From NCBI RefSeq assembly GCF_020510665.1, contig NZ_CP075187.1:1942501-2006500 (forward strand): 64,000 bases of DNA, in the 5' to 3' direction. Below the pieces are notes generated by a model that did not search any database, was not told the DNA's origin, and worked only from the letters and a program-made list of their open reading frames with translations. Positions 51,439 to 59,588 of this stretch are shown here, in pieces. Position 1 is the stretch's first letter; each line of letters starts with the position of its first letter. The DNA is from Dechloromonas denitrificans (lineage in GTDB: Bacteria > Pseudomonadota > Gammaproteobacteria > Burkholderiales > Rhodocyclaceae). A program made the translations under genes and the position numbers.

Positions 51439-52670
51439 GTGCGCCACCCAGCAAGCCCAAGCGGCGCCGGTCCGGTACAGCCGACTGGCACATGTCTCGG
51501 GAGGCGGTCAGCCTATCCGTGCCGCAGGTCTTCGCCTGGAGCGACCGTGAATGTCTGGACTTCATGGTCGAGGTGCGTTTTGGCTCCTGGAATACGGTGG
51601 GCTGCCCTCATTGCGGCACGACGGGAAAGCACTACTGGCGGCCGCTCCAGAAGCGTTGGAAGTGTGCCGGTTGCGGCAGCACCTTCTCGGTTACCTCTGG
51701 GACTGTCTTTGCCAGCCGTAAGCTCTCATTGCAGACCATCATTGCGGGGACACTGCTTTGGTTGAACTCTGCTGGCGGGCAGCCGGCGCTCGAATTGAAG
51801 CGCCACCTCAACGTGACGTACAACACTGCTTACACGCTGCAGCATAAGCTGCGAGAGGCTTTGGTTCGCGGGTACAACCAAGGGCCGTTGGCTGGCGACC
51901 TGGAGATGGATGGTGCTCACCAGTCTGGCCGGCGCGCTGCGGAGAAGCGCGGCAAGCCCCAAGGTAGTCGGCCCGTGACCTCGGAAACGCCACTCGAGGA
52001 GCTATCATCGATACTGACACAGGCTGGCAAGCAGAAAGCCAAGAGAAAAGGCCCGCCCAAGGGCGTAGTGGACCCCGAGTACGGCCGCCGCCTACCAGAG
52101 GACCGGCGCATCGTGATGGTCGTTCGACAGCGTTCGGGGAAGAAAGGCAAAGGCGCCAATGGCACCCGTGTGGCGATTGCCATGGCGGAAACAGCCACTG
52201 AGGCGGAGGGCATTCTTGCGACGTATGCAGCGATACCCGAGAGCTATCTGAATACGGACAGCTCGCCGGCGTATGCCTCGGTCGGCAAGTCGTTCCTGGC
52301 GCACCGAACGGTGGAGCACGCCAAGGAGTTGTCTGGACCGAATGGTGAGAACAACAACCAGGCCGAGGAATACAACTGGCGCTACGACCGGGCGGAGAAA
52401 GGTATCTACTTGAACGTCGAGCCCAAGTACATGTTGGACTATGCCTGCGAGGTTGCCTTCCGGTCGGACACCCGGCGGCTGCCAAATGGCCAGCAGCTAC
52501 GGCTGGCCTTGAACGTGGCAACCAATGTAGGCGAGTCGAGGTTCTGGCGCGGCTTCACGCGCGGGAATCATCGGTCGCACGAGCTGTTGCATGCGGGGCC
52601 GAGGCTGGCCAAGGCCAGTGGTCCAGCGAAAGGACGGTTGCCCGGATTGGCTACAAGAGCACCGTTCTGA
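51435..52670 (+). CDS. IS1595/ISXO2-family transposase
   Basis: 411 residues from ATG 51435. N-terminal zinc ribbon CPHCGTTGKHYWRPLQKRWKCAGC (about residues 56-79), FSVTSGTVFASRKLSLQTIIAG typical of the ISXO2 family, then the DDE-type core with first acidic EMDGAHQSGRRAAEKRG (about 158-174), second at YLNTDSSPAY (about 272-281) and NNNQAEEYNWRYDRAEKG (about 309-326). It probably mobilises the whole 42779-54753 element, since this family makes 8-bp target duplications as seen. It is the only transposase in the element. Confidence 0.88.
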   Translation: MSAPPSKPKRRRSGTADWHMSREAVSLSVPQVFAWSDRECLDFMVEVRFGSWNTVGCPHCGTTGKHYWRPLQKRWKCAGCGSTFSVTSGTVFASRKLSLQTIIAGTLLWLNSAGGQPALELKRHLNVTYNTAYTLQHKLREALVRGYNQGPLAGDLEMDGAHQSGRRAAEKRGKPQGSRPVTSETPLEELSSILTQAGKQKAKRKGPPKGVVDPEYGRRLPEDRRIVMVVRQRSGKKGKGANGTRVAIAMAETATEAEGILATYAAIPESYLNTDSSPAYASVGKSFLAHRTVEHAKELSGPNGENNNQAEEYNWRYDRAEKGIYLNVEPKYMLDYACEVAFRSDTRRLPNGQQLRLALNVATNVGESRFWRGFTRGNHRSHELLHAGPRLAKASGPAKGRLPGLATRAPF

Positions 52671-52815
52671 TGCGGAGGTCTTGATGTTACAGACGGCCTG
52701 AATTAAGGGGGTTTCCACACGAAGGGCTATGGCGTGGCATATGCCTGTAAAATACAAGCCGCACAGAAGGCGTGAATCGCCGCGGAAAACCACAGTCACC
52801 CAGAATGGAGACCTA

Positions 52816-53247
52816 ATGGGTTGGTTCTTAGTCAGCATCGCTCTGCCATTGATAGCACCGAACATTTTATTGATGATTTTTGGCTTTTTGCCCTTGCCGG
52901 CCAAGACACAAAAGCTGGTTAAGTGGGCGGCGCCCATCAAAGATGGGCAGCTCTGCTGGGCTGCAGCAGGTTTTTGTGCATCGGGGCTCTATGAACTTTC
53001 GTTAGCAAAGGAAGTCGTAAGCGGTGGGACCGCCCTACCGATGGGTTATGTTCAATCCGGCTTAATCTTGCTACTTGTGATGTCTAGCTTTGTTGCGGCC
53101 GGTGGGGCGGTATTCCCCACAAAGCTAGAGGTCCCCTCAGGGGCTCGGTGGTACAAGCATTACAAAGCAATGACCGCATCTGTGGCCATGACTTTCTTTG
53201 CTGGAGGTGCCTATACTGTAGTACACTTTGGAGCCGTACTCTCTTGA
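52816..53247 (+). CDS. Four-helix membrane protein of unknown function
   Basis: 143 residues; ATG 52816 with TGGAG 10 bp upstream (a longer frame at 52729 lacks a site). Four hydrophobic helices (LVSIALPLIAPNILLMIFGFL, WAAAGFCASGLYEL, GLILLLVMSSFVAAGGAVF, ASVAMTFFAGGAYTVVHFG). No named family. It may work with the 42-residue membrane protein that follows by 10 bp, a two-protein arrangement seen in phage-defence or exclusion cassettes; that link is speculative. Confidence 0.65.
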   Translation: MGWFLVSIALPLIAPNILLMIFGFLPLPAKTQKLVKWAAPIKDGQLCWAAAGFCASGLYELSLAKEVVSGGTALPMGYVQSGLILLLVMSSFVAAGGAVFPTKLEVPSGARWYKHYKAMTASVAMTFFAGGAYTVVHFGAVLS

Positions 53248-53257
53248 GGAGCACAAT

Positions 53258-53386
53258 ATGACAACCTGGGTAAAAGACCATTTCGATACGCCAGACCACG
53301 CTCTCAGCACCATTATCAAGGTGGCTTTGGTTGGCGGGGTTGCGGGGTTTCTCCTAGTGCTCATTGGTGCTTACCTGCATCAATAG
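53258..53386 (+). CDS. 42-residue single-span membrane protein
   Basis: ATG 53258 preceded by GAGGAG. The polar N-terminus MTTWVKDHFDTPDHALSTII leads into one helix (VALVGGVAGFLLVLIGAYL) and stops at TAG 53386. Well-placed ribosome site, separated by 10 bp from the four-helix protein, and followed by a terminator, so it is probably a real small gene. Confidence 0.6.
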   Translation: MTTWVKDHFDTPDHALSTIIKVALVGGVAGFLLVLIGAYLHQ

Positions 53387-53401
53387 GCTTCTATTCGTCG
53401 G

Positions 53402-53465
53402 GTTCCCCCTGTGCGGGGAACACTCTCGAGTGCTGGAACAGCCCATGACTGGGCTGTTTTATTTT
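53402..53465 (+). terminator. Two consecutive hairpins, second with T-tract
   Basis: GTTCCCC / GGGGAAC (53402-53421), then AACAGCCC / GGGCTGTT (53438-53459) followed by TTATTTTCTGTTTT. The second is a good rho-independent terminator for the membrane-protein pair and meets the minus-strand stop at 53459. Confidence 0.85.
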
Positions 53466-53965
53466 CTGTTTTCCAAATACGCAGGAAACTGCAAGGGCGT
53501 AACCCTCCAGCGCCCCACGAACCCCGTATTACTCTGGTCATGGCATGCCTCCGCCAAGCCTTCCTTGACCAGCTTCTTCAAGCAGTTGCGTATCGAGTTA
53601 CCTATCCAGGCTTCGCGCTCCACTGGTAGGTAGAACACCAGCCGGAATTCTGCCTGAACCGCGGCTCCAATCAGGGTTGTTGTCACCTCTTCGGGGGCGT
53701 GGTCCTGGAGCACCTTGAGGATGGCTGCCCTGAGGGCGCCTGGTTTCCCATAGCGGCCTTGCCAGTGGCTAACCGGGTCAATCAGGTCTGGGTTTAGGCG
53801 GTCATCGAACTTCCGAATAAGCGTATCGCAGGCTCCCAGCTCGGCCTGGGCTTTGGCGAGCCGTATCTGCAGCTCGTCCACGAGTTGCTGGTAGCACTGG
53901 ACGTCACGAGCGGCGCGGGCGCGGGTTTCGGCTAGGCCTTTGAGGTAGGACGGGGTTTTGCGCAT
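53459..53965 (-). CDS. Hypothetical protein, paralogue 1 (transposon right end)
   Basis: 168 residues. Shares SYLKGLAETRAR, CDTLI..LNPDL and WQGRYGKPGALRAAI with the next gene, so the two are tandem paralogues. An N-terminal coiled-coil-like helix (RAARDVQCYQQLVDELQIRLAKAQAEL) and a C-terminal winged-helix-like region (FRLVFYLPVEREAWIGNSIRNCLKKLVKEGL) suggest DNA binding. Ends on the terminator. Not a recognised family. Confidence 0.6.
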   Translation of the reverse strand: MRKTPSYLKGLAETRARAARDVQCYQQLVDELQIRLAKAQAELGACDTLIRKFDDRLNPDLIDPVSHWQGRYGKPGALRAAILKVLQDHAPEEVTTTLIGAAVQAEFRLVFYLPVEREAWIGNSIRNCLKKLVKEGLAEACHDQSNTGFVGRWRVTPLQFPAYLENRK

Positions 53966-53968
53966 GGC

Positions 53969-54634
53969 TTACCTTGGGAGGTCGTCTTCTTCAGGGGCAG
54001 GCTCGAGCACCAGTTCGAGGTCATTTTGCTCAGGTGCGCTGGTGGTCGCGAGGCCGGCGTGGGTGGCTAGGGCGTTGAGGCTTGGGTATAGCTCGTGTGG
54101 TTTTCCGCGCCAGATACCGGGTTTGCCGTATGCGGCTGTCGCTGGATGGAGTCGTTCGATGACGCCGGTGCGGCCGAGATAATTGAGCCGGGCGTTAACG
54201 GTTGCCTTCATCCAGTGAGCACGGTCGGCGGGCGTGGCGAAGGTAAGGTTTAGTTGGGTTTCGAGTTGCTGGGCGACGGCTATGGTGGTGATTGGTTCGG
54301 GGTAAGCGGTTTCGATGATTGCTTGGACGAGTTGGCCGAGGGTGCCCCGCTTGCCGTAGCGACCTTGCCAGGCTCTAATGGGTTGGATTTCCGCAGGCTC
54401 GATGTCGGGGTTAAGGCTAACGATTAGTGTGTCACAGGCGTAACGGGTGGTATTGGCGAGGAGAACCTGGGTTTGGAGGGCTGGAATGGCTTTTTCAAGG
54501 CGAGCAACGAGCGCCCGAGCTTGTTTGAGTTGGTGATTGGCTGAAGTCAGCCGTTCTGAGGCACGTACATAGTCAGCGTCGACCCGGGCTCGTGTTTCGG
54601 CGAGGCCTTTAAGATAGGGAGAAGTTCGTGGCAT
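53969..54634 (-). CDS. Hypothetical protein, paralogue 2 (transposon right end)
   Basis: 221 residues from ATG 54634; 63 upstream bases of the open frame lack support. Shares PYLKGLAETRARVDADY, CDTLIVSLNPDIEP and WQGRYGKRGTLGQLVQAII with paralogue 1. Coiled coil at the N-terminus, winged-helix-like middle, acidic tail (EPAPEEDDLPR). Three bases separate the two genes, so they are co-transcribed. Possibly DNA-binding accessory or control proteins of the element; nearest gene to the right terminal repeat. Confidence 0.6.
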   Translation of the reverse strand: MPRTSPYLKGLAETRARVDADYVRASERLTSANHQLKQARALVARLEKAIPALQTQVLLANTTRYACDTLIVSLNPDIEPAEIQPIRAWQGRYGKRGTLGQLVQAIIETAYPEPITTIAVAQQLETQLNLTFATPADRAHWMKATVNARLNYLGRTGVIERLHPATAAYGKPGIWRGKPHELYPSLNALATHAGLATTSAPEQNDLELVLEPAPEEDDLPR

Positions 54635-54702
54635 TTCGAGGAGCATCCAAAGTAGGTTACCCCTCGTAAAGGTAATGCTGGCAGTGAAAAACCTCAAGAA
54701 AA

Positions 54703-54724
54703 TGCCCGCTGACTAAAGCGGGCA
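54703..54724. terminator. Hairpin just inside the right transposon end
   Basis: TGCCCGCT / AGCGGGCA with a 6-nt loop, followed on the plus strand by CTCTTT. Could insulate the element from rightward read-through. Confidence 0.55.
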
Positions 54725-54730
54725 CTCTTT

Positions 54731-54753
54731 GGGTCATTTGCGTAGTAACACCC
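54731..54753 (-). repeat. Right terminal inverted repeat of the transposon
   Basis: 23 bp; its reverse complement is GGGTGTTACTACGCA-AA-TGACCC, matching the left end at all but the two central bases. The adjacent TTTTGACT duplicates the left flank. Confidence 0.88.
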
Positions 54754-54786
54754 TTTTGACTGCTTTACTACGGTCGACCGTGTCGA

Positions 54787-57162
54787 TCAGGCCTTTTTGT
54801 GGCCAGCCAGACGGGTCCAGGTGTCGACCACGGTGTCCGGGTTCAGCGAGATGCTGCTGATGCCCTGATCCATCAGCCATTCAGCCAGATCCGGGTGATC
54901 GGACGGGCCTTGACCGCAGATACCGATGTACTTGCCGGCCTTGTTGGCGGCAGAGATCGCCATGGCGAGCAGCATCTTGACGGCCGGGTCGCGTTCGTCG
55001 AACAGGTTGGCGACCAGACCGGAGTCGCGGTCGAGGCCGAGCGTCAGCTGGGTCAAGTCGTTGGAACCGATTGAGAAGCCGTCGAAGATCTTGAGGAAAT
55101 CATCGGCCAACAAGGCGTTGGACGGGATTTCGCACATCATGATCAGCTTCAGGTCGTGTTCGCCCTGCTTCAGGCCGTGTTCAGCCAGCAGATCGACAAC
55201 AGCCTGGCCTTCGCCAACGGTACGGACAAACGGCACCATCAGTTGCACGTTGGTCAGGCCCATTTCTTCACGGACGCGCTTCATGGCGCGGCATTCCATT
55301 TCGAAACAGTCGCGGAAGGACTGGGCGACATAACGAGAAGCGCCACGGAAGCCAAGCATCGGGTTTTCTTCTTCCGGCTCGTAGAGTTCGCCGCCGAGCA
55401 GCTTGCGGTACTCGTTGGACTTGAAGTCGGAGAGACGAACGATGACCGGATTCGGCCAGAAAGCGGCGGCGATGGTAGACACACCTTCCACCAGCTTTTC
55501 GACGAAGAAGTCCTTCGGCGTGGCGTAACCACGAGCGCGGCGCTTGATTTCGTCGCGCTTCGAAGCCGGCAGACGCTCGACATCAAGAATGGCCTTCGGG
55601 TGAATGCCGATGACGTTGTTGATGATGAACTCGACGCGGGCCAGACCCACACCGGCGTTCGGCAACTGGGCGAATTCGAAGGCCAGTTCCGGGTTGCCGA
55701 CGTTCATCATGACCTTGACCGGGACGTCCGGCATGGCGGTGATGTCACGCGAGGTGACTTCGAAATCGAGCTTGCCGCGGTAAACGTGGCCGGTATCGCC
55801 TTCGGTACAGGAGGCGGTCACGATTTCGCCTTCAGTCAGCGTTTCGGTTGCGTCACCGCAGCCGACGATGGCCGGGATGCCCAGTTCGCGGGCGATGATC
55901 GCGGCGTGGCAGGTACGGCCGCCACGGTTGGTGACGATGGCCGAAGCGCGCTTCATGACCGGTTCCCAGTTCGGGTCGGTCATGTCGGCGACGAGCACGT
56001 CACCCGGCTTGACCTGGTCCATTTCCTTCGGATCCTTGACGATGCGGACCGGGCCGATACCGATCTTCTGACCAATGGCGCGGCCGGAGGCGAGCACCTT
56101 GGAGAAGGATTTCAGCTTGAACTTTTCGATCTTGCCGGCGTGCGCCTGCGACTGCACGGTTTCCGGACGCGCCTGGAGGATGTACAGCTTGCCGTCGACA
56201 CCATCCTTGCCCCACTCGATGTCCATCGGACGACCGTAGTGTTTTTCGATAATCATCGCGTAGCGGGCCAGCTCCATGACTTCTTCGTCATTGATCGAGA
56301 ACTGGTGACGCAGGGATTCTTCGACGTCCTCGGTGACGACGGACTTGCCGGCAACCTTCTCGGCCGAGAAGGTCATCTTGATCATCTTGGAACCGAGATT
56401 GCGGCGCACGACGGCCTTCTTGCCGGCAGCCAGCATCGGCTTGTGCACGTAGAACTCGTCCGGATTGACGGCGCCCTGCACCACTGTTTCGCCCAGACCG
56501 TAGCTGGCGGTGACGAAAACAGCGTCACGGAAACCGGATTCGGTATCGAGCGTGAACAACACGCCGGCTGCGCCCTTGTCGGAGCGAACCATGCGCTGGA
56601 TACCGGCGGACAGGGCGACGTCAGCGTGGATGAAGCCCTTGTGAACGCGGTAGGAAATGGCGCGGTCGTTGTACAGGGAAGCGAAAACTTCCTTGATCGC
56701 GTGCAGGATGTTTTCCAGGCCGACGATGTTCAGGAAGGTTTCCTGCTGACCGGCAAAGGAAGCGTCCGGCAAGTCTTCGGCGGTGGCGGAAGAGCGCACG
56801 GCGAAGGACATGTCGGCGGTCGAATCGGCGACCAGACGCTGATACTGCTCGGTAATTGCGATGGTCAACGCGGTCGGGAACGGCGTTTCCATGATCCACT
56901 GGCGAATCTGCGCGCCACACACGGCGAGCGCATTGACGTCTTCGACATCCAGCGCGTCGAGTGCCGCATTGATCTTTTCATCCAGGCCGCTCTGCGCCAG
57001 GAAATCGCGGTAAGCCTGCGCCGTCGTGGCAAAGCCACCCGGAACGCGGACACCGGAATCAGCCAGCTGGCTGATCATTTCGCCGAGCGAAGAATTCTTG
57101 CCGCCGACTTGTTCAACGTCGGTCATGCGCAGCTTTTCAAAGGGAATAACCAGGGGCTCCAT
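54787..57162 (-). CDS. ppsA: Phosphoenolpyruvate synthase
   Basis: 791 residues from ATG 57162 with AAAGGA upstream. Converts pyruvate and ATP to PEP, AMP and Pi. N-terminal ATP-grasp domain ([39 protein letters not shown]), the phospho-His region [22 protein letters not shown], and a C-terminal TIM barrel ending with the Cys of [14 protein letters not shown]. Full length for PpsA. Divergent location next to lactate genes suggests gluconeogenesis from lactate. The gene starts 25 bp beyond the stop of the GntR regulator on the same strand, so it is likely in that operon. Confidence 0.97.
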   Translation of the reverse strand: MEPLVIPFEKLRMTDVEQVGGKNSSLGEMISQLADSGVRVPGGFATTAQAYRDFLAQSGLDEKINAALDALDVEDVNALAVCGAQIRQWIMETPFPTALTIAITEQYQRLVADSTADMSFAVRSSATAEDLPDASFAGQQETFLNIVGLENILHAIKEVFASLYNDRAISYRVHKGFIHADVALSAGIQRMVRSDKGAAGVLFTLDTESGFRDAVFVTASYGLGETVVQGAVNPDEFYVHKPMLAAGKKAVVRRNLGSKMIKMTFSAEKVAGKSVVTEDVEESLRHQFSINDEEVMELARYAMIIEKHYGRPMDIEWGKDGVDGKLYILQARPETVQSQAHAGKIEKFKLKSFSKVLASGRAIGQKIGIGPVRIVKDPKEMDQVKPGDVLVADMTDPNWEPVMKRASAIVTNRGGRTCHAAIIARELGIPAIVGCGDATETLTEGEIVTASCTEGDTGHVYRGKLDFEVTSRDITAMPDVPVKVMMNVGNPELAFEFAQLPNAGVGLARVEFIINNVIGIHPKAILDVERLPASKRDEIKRRARGYATPKDFFVEKLVEGVSTIAAAFWPNPVIVRLSDFKSNEYRKLLGGELYEPEEENPMLGFRGASRYVAQSFRDCFEMECRAMKRVREEMGLTNVQLMVPFVRTVGEGQAVVDLLAEHGLKQGEHDLKLIMMCEIPSNALLADDFLKIFDGFSIGSNDLTQLTLGLDRDSGLVANLFDERDPAVKMLLAMAISAANKAGKYIGICGQGPSDHPDLAEWLMDQGISSISLNPDTVVDTWTRLAGHKKA

Positions 57163-57187
57163 GCGGATTCCTTTCAGGGGGGTCAAA

Positions 57188-57967
57188 TCAAGAAGTGGTG
57201 GAAGGTAAGAAATCGGTATTCAGGCGGCGTGCTGCGGTTTCGCGCCGGGCGGCGGAACGCAGCGACTGAGCCAGTGTTTCGCGAACGAAATCGATATGCG
57301 TCTCGGCGGCAGAACGTGCCGCCTGCGGCTTGCGATCGCGAATGGCGCCATGAATGGCAGCATGTTGCGACTTGAGCAGGGAACCGGCGGCAGGAATGCC
57401 TTGCAATTCGCCAAGATTGAGGCGGATATTGTCGTGCATCAAACGTAGCAGGGCCGAGGAGAGATGGCCGATCAGCGCATTGTGCGAGGCCTCGCCAATT
57501 GCCTGATGGAAGGCAATATCGGCGCTGGAGCGGCGCTCCAGATCATCGGCATCGAAAGTATCGCTGAGCGTCGCGAAAGACTGGTCGATACGTTGCAGGT
57601 CAGCATCGGTGGCGCGCTCGGCCGCCCACTCGGCAGCCTGGCCTTCCAGCATACGGCGGAATTCAAGCAGATCTTCGTGCAAATTCGGATGCGAACCGAT
57701 CATGTCGCGCCACGGATCGGAAAAAGTCGATTCGAGACGGTCGGTCACATAAGTACCGCCACCCTGACGGCTCTGCAACATGCCCTTGGAAGCCAGCTTC
57801 TGGATGGCTTCACGCAATGAGGGGCGCGACACACCGAACTCGAGCGCCAGTTCGCGCTCCGGCGGCAGGCGGTCGCCCGGTTTGAGCGAGCCTTCCAGGA
57901 CGCGGCGCTCCAGCGAAGCGGCAACGGCATCGGAAATACGCGGGACTTGCACCTTGTTTTGCGGCAT
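57188..57967 (-). CDS. FadR-subfamily GntR regulator (PdhR/LldR-like)
   Basis: 259 residues from ATG 57967 (a TTG two codons earlier is the alternative). N-terminal w[40 protein letters not shown] (about 20-55), then the FCD ligand-binding helical domain ([38 protein letters not shown]). FCD domains bind carboxylates such as lactate or pyruvate. Divergent from lldE; two matching operators sit in the gap. Likely a repressor of lactate use. Confidence 0.9.
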   Translation of the reverse strand: MPQNKVQVPRISDAVAASLERRVLEGSLKPGDRLPPERELALEFGVSRPSLREAIQKLASKGMLQSRQGGGTYVTDRLESTFSDPWRDMIGSHPNLHEDLLEFRRMLEGQAAEWAAERATDADLQRIDQSFATLSDTFDADDLERRSSADIAFHQAIGEASHNALIGHLSSALLRLMHDNIRLNLGELQGIPAAGSLLKSQHAAIHGAIRDRKPQAARSAAETHIDFVRETLAQSLRSAARRETAARRLNTDFLPSTTS

Positions 57968-57986
57968 GGGCAAAAGTAATCACTCG

Positions 57987-58001
57987 ATTGGTAAGACCAC
58001 G
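57987..58001. promoter_or_regulatory. PdhR/LldR-type operator 1 (imperfect)
   Basis: ATTGGTAAGACCACG: matches ATTGGT-N3-ACCAAT at 10 of 12 positions. Sits 20 bp upstream of the regulator gene start, suited to autorepression. Confidence 0.65.
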
Positions 58002-58099
58002 CCATTCTAATCAGCCAAACGGTAAAGCGCAAGCACCGGAAAAACCCTTATATATTTGACTAAGTATCGGTTGTATCGTACATTTCCGTCACGCAAAGC

Positions 58100-58114
58100 A
58101 TTGGTTTGACCAAT
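58100..58114. promoter_or_regulatory. PdhR/LldR-type operator 2 (perfect)
   Basis: ATTGGTTTGACCAAT is an exact match to the ATTGGT-N3-ACCAAT consensus of PdhR/LldR-type regulators. It lies 18 bp before lldE, where binding would block transcription. Confidence 0.8.
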
Positions 58115-58131
58115 TTACCAACGGAGACAAA

Positions 58132-58923
58132 ATGAGCGAACAAGGAAAAACCGCGCCTCGGCCCACCGATGTCTATTTTTTCGCCACCTGTGTTGTTGAC
58201 CAGTTTTACCCCGGCGCCGGCCTTGATGCGATTCGTCTACTGGAGCGCGAAGGCATCCGCGTTCACTTCCCCGAAGAACAGACGTGCTGCGGTCAACCGG
58301 CCTACACCAGTGGTTTTCCCGATGAGGCACGCAAGGTTGCGGCGCTGCAATTGACGCTGTTTCCAAACAACTGGCCGGTCGTCGTTCCTTCCGGTTCCTG
58401 CGCCGGGATGATGAAGCACCATTACCCGACGCTGTTTGCCGCCGACCCGGTACGCAAACCGCAAGCCGACGCCCTCTCCTGTCGCATTTACGAACTGACC
58501 GATTTCCTGGTCAATGTCCTCGGTTTCCAGCCGGAAGATCATGGCGCCGACGAAACGGTCGTACTTCACACCTCCTGCTCGGCCCGTCGCGAAATGGGCG
58601 TGCACCTGACCGGCCGGCAACTGCTCGGCGCCCTCAAGGGTGTCAAGATCGCCCAGCAGGATCATGAATCCGAATGCTGCGGCTTTGGCGGTACCTTCTC
58701 GATCAAGCAGCCGGAGATTTCGGGCGCGATGGTGGAAGACAAGGTCAAGGCGCTCAAGGCGAGCGGCGCTGAGCGCGTCGTCAGCGCCGACTGCGGCTGC
58801 CTGATGAACATCCTCGGCCACGCCGCCTGGAAAGACAAGCAGGAAGGGCGCACAACTCCCAGCCTGCCGGGCGAACATATCGCCAGTTTCCTGCTGCGCC
58901 GGACTGAAAAGGGGAACAAATAA
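58132..58923 (+). CDS. lldE: L-lactate dehydrogenase complex subunit LldE (LutA-like)
   Basis: 263 residues, cytoplasmic Fe-S protein with two CCG domains: TCCGQPAYTSGF (about residues 45-56) and ECCGFGGTFSIKQP (about 181-194), each with partner Cys (FFATC; HTSC). Subunit of the LldEFG (LutABC) complex that oxidises L-lactate to pyruvate. The stop overlaps the next ATG (TAATG). A ribosome site with GGAGA lies upstream. Confidence 0.94.
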   Translation: MSEQGKTAPRPTDVYFFATCVVDQFYPGAGLDAIRLLEREGIRVHFPEEQTCCGQPAYTSGFPDEARKVAALQLTLFPNNWPVVVPSGSCAGMMKHHYPTLFAADPVRKPQADALSCRIYELTDFLVNVLGFQPEDHGADETVVLHTSCSARREMGVHLTGRQLLGALKGVKIAQQDHESECCGFGGTFSIKQPEISGAMVEDKVKALKASGAERVVSADCGCLMNILGHAAWKDKQEGRTTPSLPGEHIASFLLRRTEKGNK

Positions 58924-59588
58924 TGAGCGCCCGTGACCGCATCCTCGCCCGCCTCAACGCTGCACCGGTCATGAACAAGCCGGAACCGGACGTTGCCGCC
59001 TGGTTTGCCGAGCACCGCTCGGAAGAAACCCCGGCCGAAAAAGCGGCCCGCTTCCGCCACTTCATCGAACTGGCCCACGCCGAGGTCTATTCGGTATCGC
59101 GCGGTGGCTGGCTGCAAAAACTCTGGGAAGTATTGAGCGCCAAGCAAATCGGCAAGCTGCTCGTCGCGCCCGGTACATCCCACGGTCAACGTGCCCAAAG
59201 CGAGCTTTCTGCGCTCGGCATCGATTGCCCGAGCTACGCCGAGCCGATCGAAAACTGGAAGGAAACGATGTTTCACGACATCCCGGCCAGCTTTACCGCT
59301 GCCCGCGGTGCCATTGCCGAAACCGGCACGCTGATCCTCTGGCCCGACGCCGACGAGCCGCGCCTGATGTCGCTGGTGCCGCCGGTGCATATCGTGCTGC
59401 TCGATGCGGCCAATATTTACAACACCCTGTACGAAACCATGCAGCAGGAAGGCTGGAAAAATGGCCTGCCGACCAATTCCCTGCTCATTTCCGGCCCGTC
59501 GAAAACCGCCGACATCCAGCAAACGCTGGCCTACGGCGCGCACGGCCCGAAAGAACTGGTCGTCCTGATGATCGAGGAGAACGTCTGA
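58923..59588 (+). CDS. lldG: L-lactate dehydrogenase complex subunit LldG (LutC-like, LUD domain)
   Basis: 221 residues with the LUD domain (FTAARGAIAETGTLILWPDADEPRLMSLVPPVHIVLL). No Fe-S Cys motif. Coupled by TAATG to lldE and by TGATG to lldF. In LutABC-type complexes this small subunit works with the Fe-S partners; its exact role is not fixed. Order E-G-F differs from the B. subtilis A-B-C order. Confidence 0.93.
   Translation: MSARDRILARLNAAPVMNKPEPDVAAWFAEHRSEETPAEKAARFRHFIELAHAEVYSVSRGGWLQKLWEVLSAKQIGKLLVAPGTSHGQRAQSELSALGIDCPSYAEPIENWKETMFHDIPASFTAARGAIAETGTLILWPDADEPRLMSLVPPVHIVLLDAANIYNTLYETMQQEGWKNGLPTNSLLISGPSKTADIQQTLAYGAHGPKELVVLMIEENV

Larger units (their letters stand above)
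42771..54761. mobile_element. 12-kb IS1595-type transposon carrying a Shango-like system
   Basis: The element proper is 42779-54753 (11,975 bp). Its left end GGGTGTTACTACGCA..TGACCC (42779-42801) is the inverted copy of the right end (54731-54753), differing only at two central bases. Both flanks carry the same 8 bases TTTTGACT (42771-42778 and 54754-54761), a perfect target duplication; 8 bp is the size IS1595-family elements make. Inside lie an ISXO2/IS1595-type transposase gene and about a dozen passenger genes. Insertion was just past the nosL terminator, in the gap before ppsA, so no resident gene was broken. Confidence 0.88.

Noticed and set aside
50044..52680. Possible smaller IS nested in the transposon, from GACCTCCGC near 50044 and its inverse near 52672
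   Set aside because: Only nine matching bases, no target duplication seen, whereas the outer 23-bp ends with TTTTGACT are clear.
42779..54753. Type 2 BREX remnant
   Set aside because: Only the DUF2791 ATPase and helicase are shared; no pglX, pglZ or brxL-type gene, while the TerB protein fits Shango.
55156..57375. 739-codon plus-strand open frame antisense to ppsA
   Set aside because: A shadow frame created by codon bias of ppsA; low-complexity composition (Asp/Gly/His/Phe-rich), no motif, and ppsA is unambiguous.
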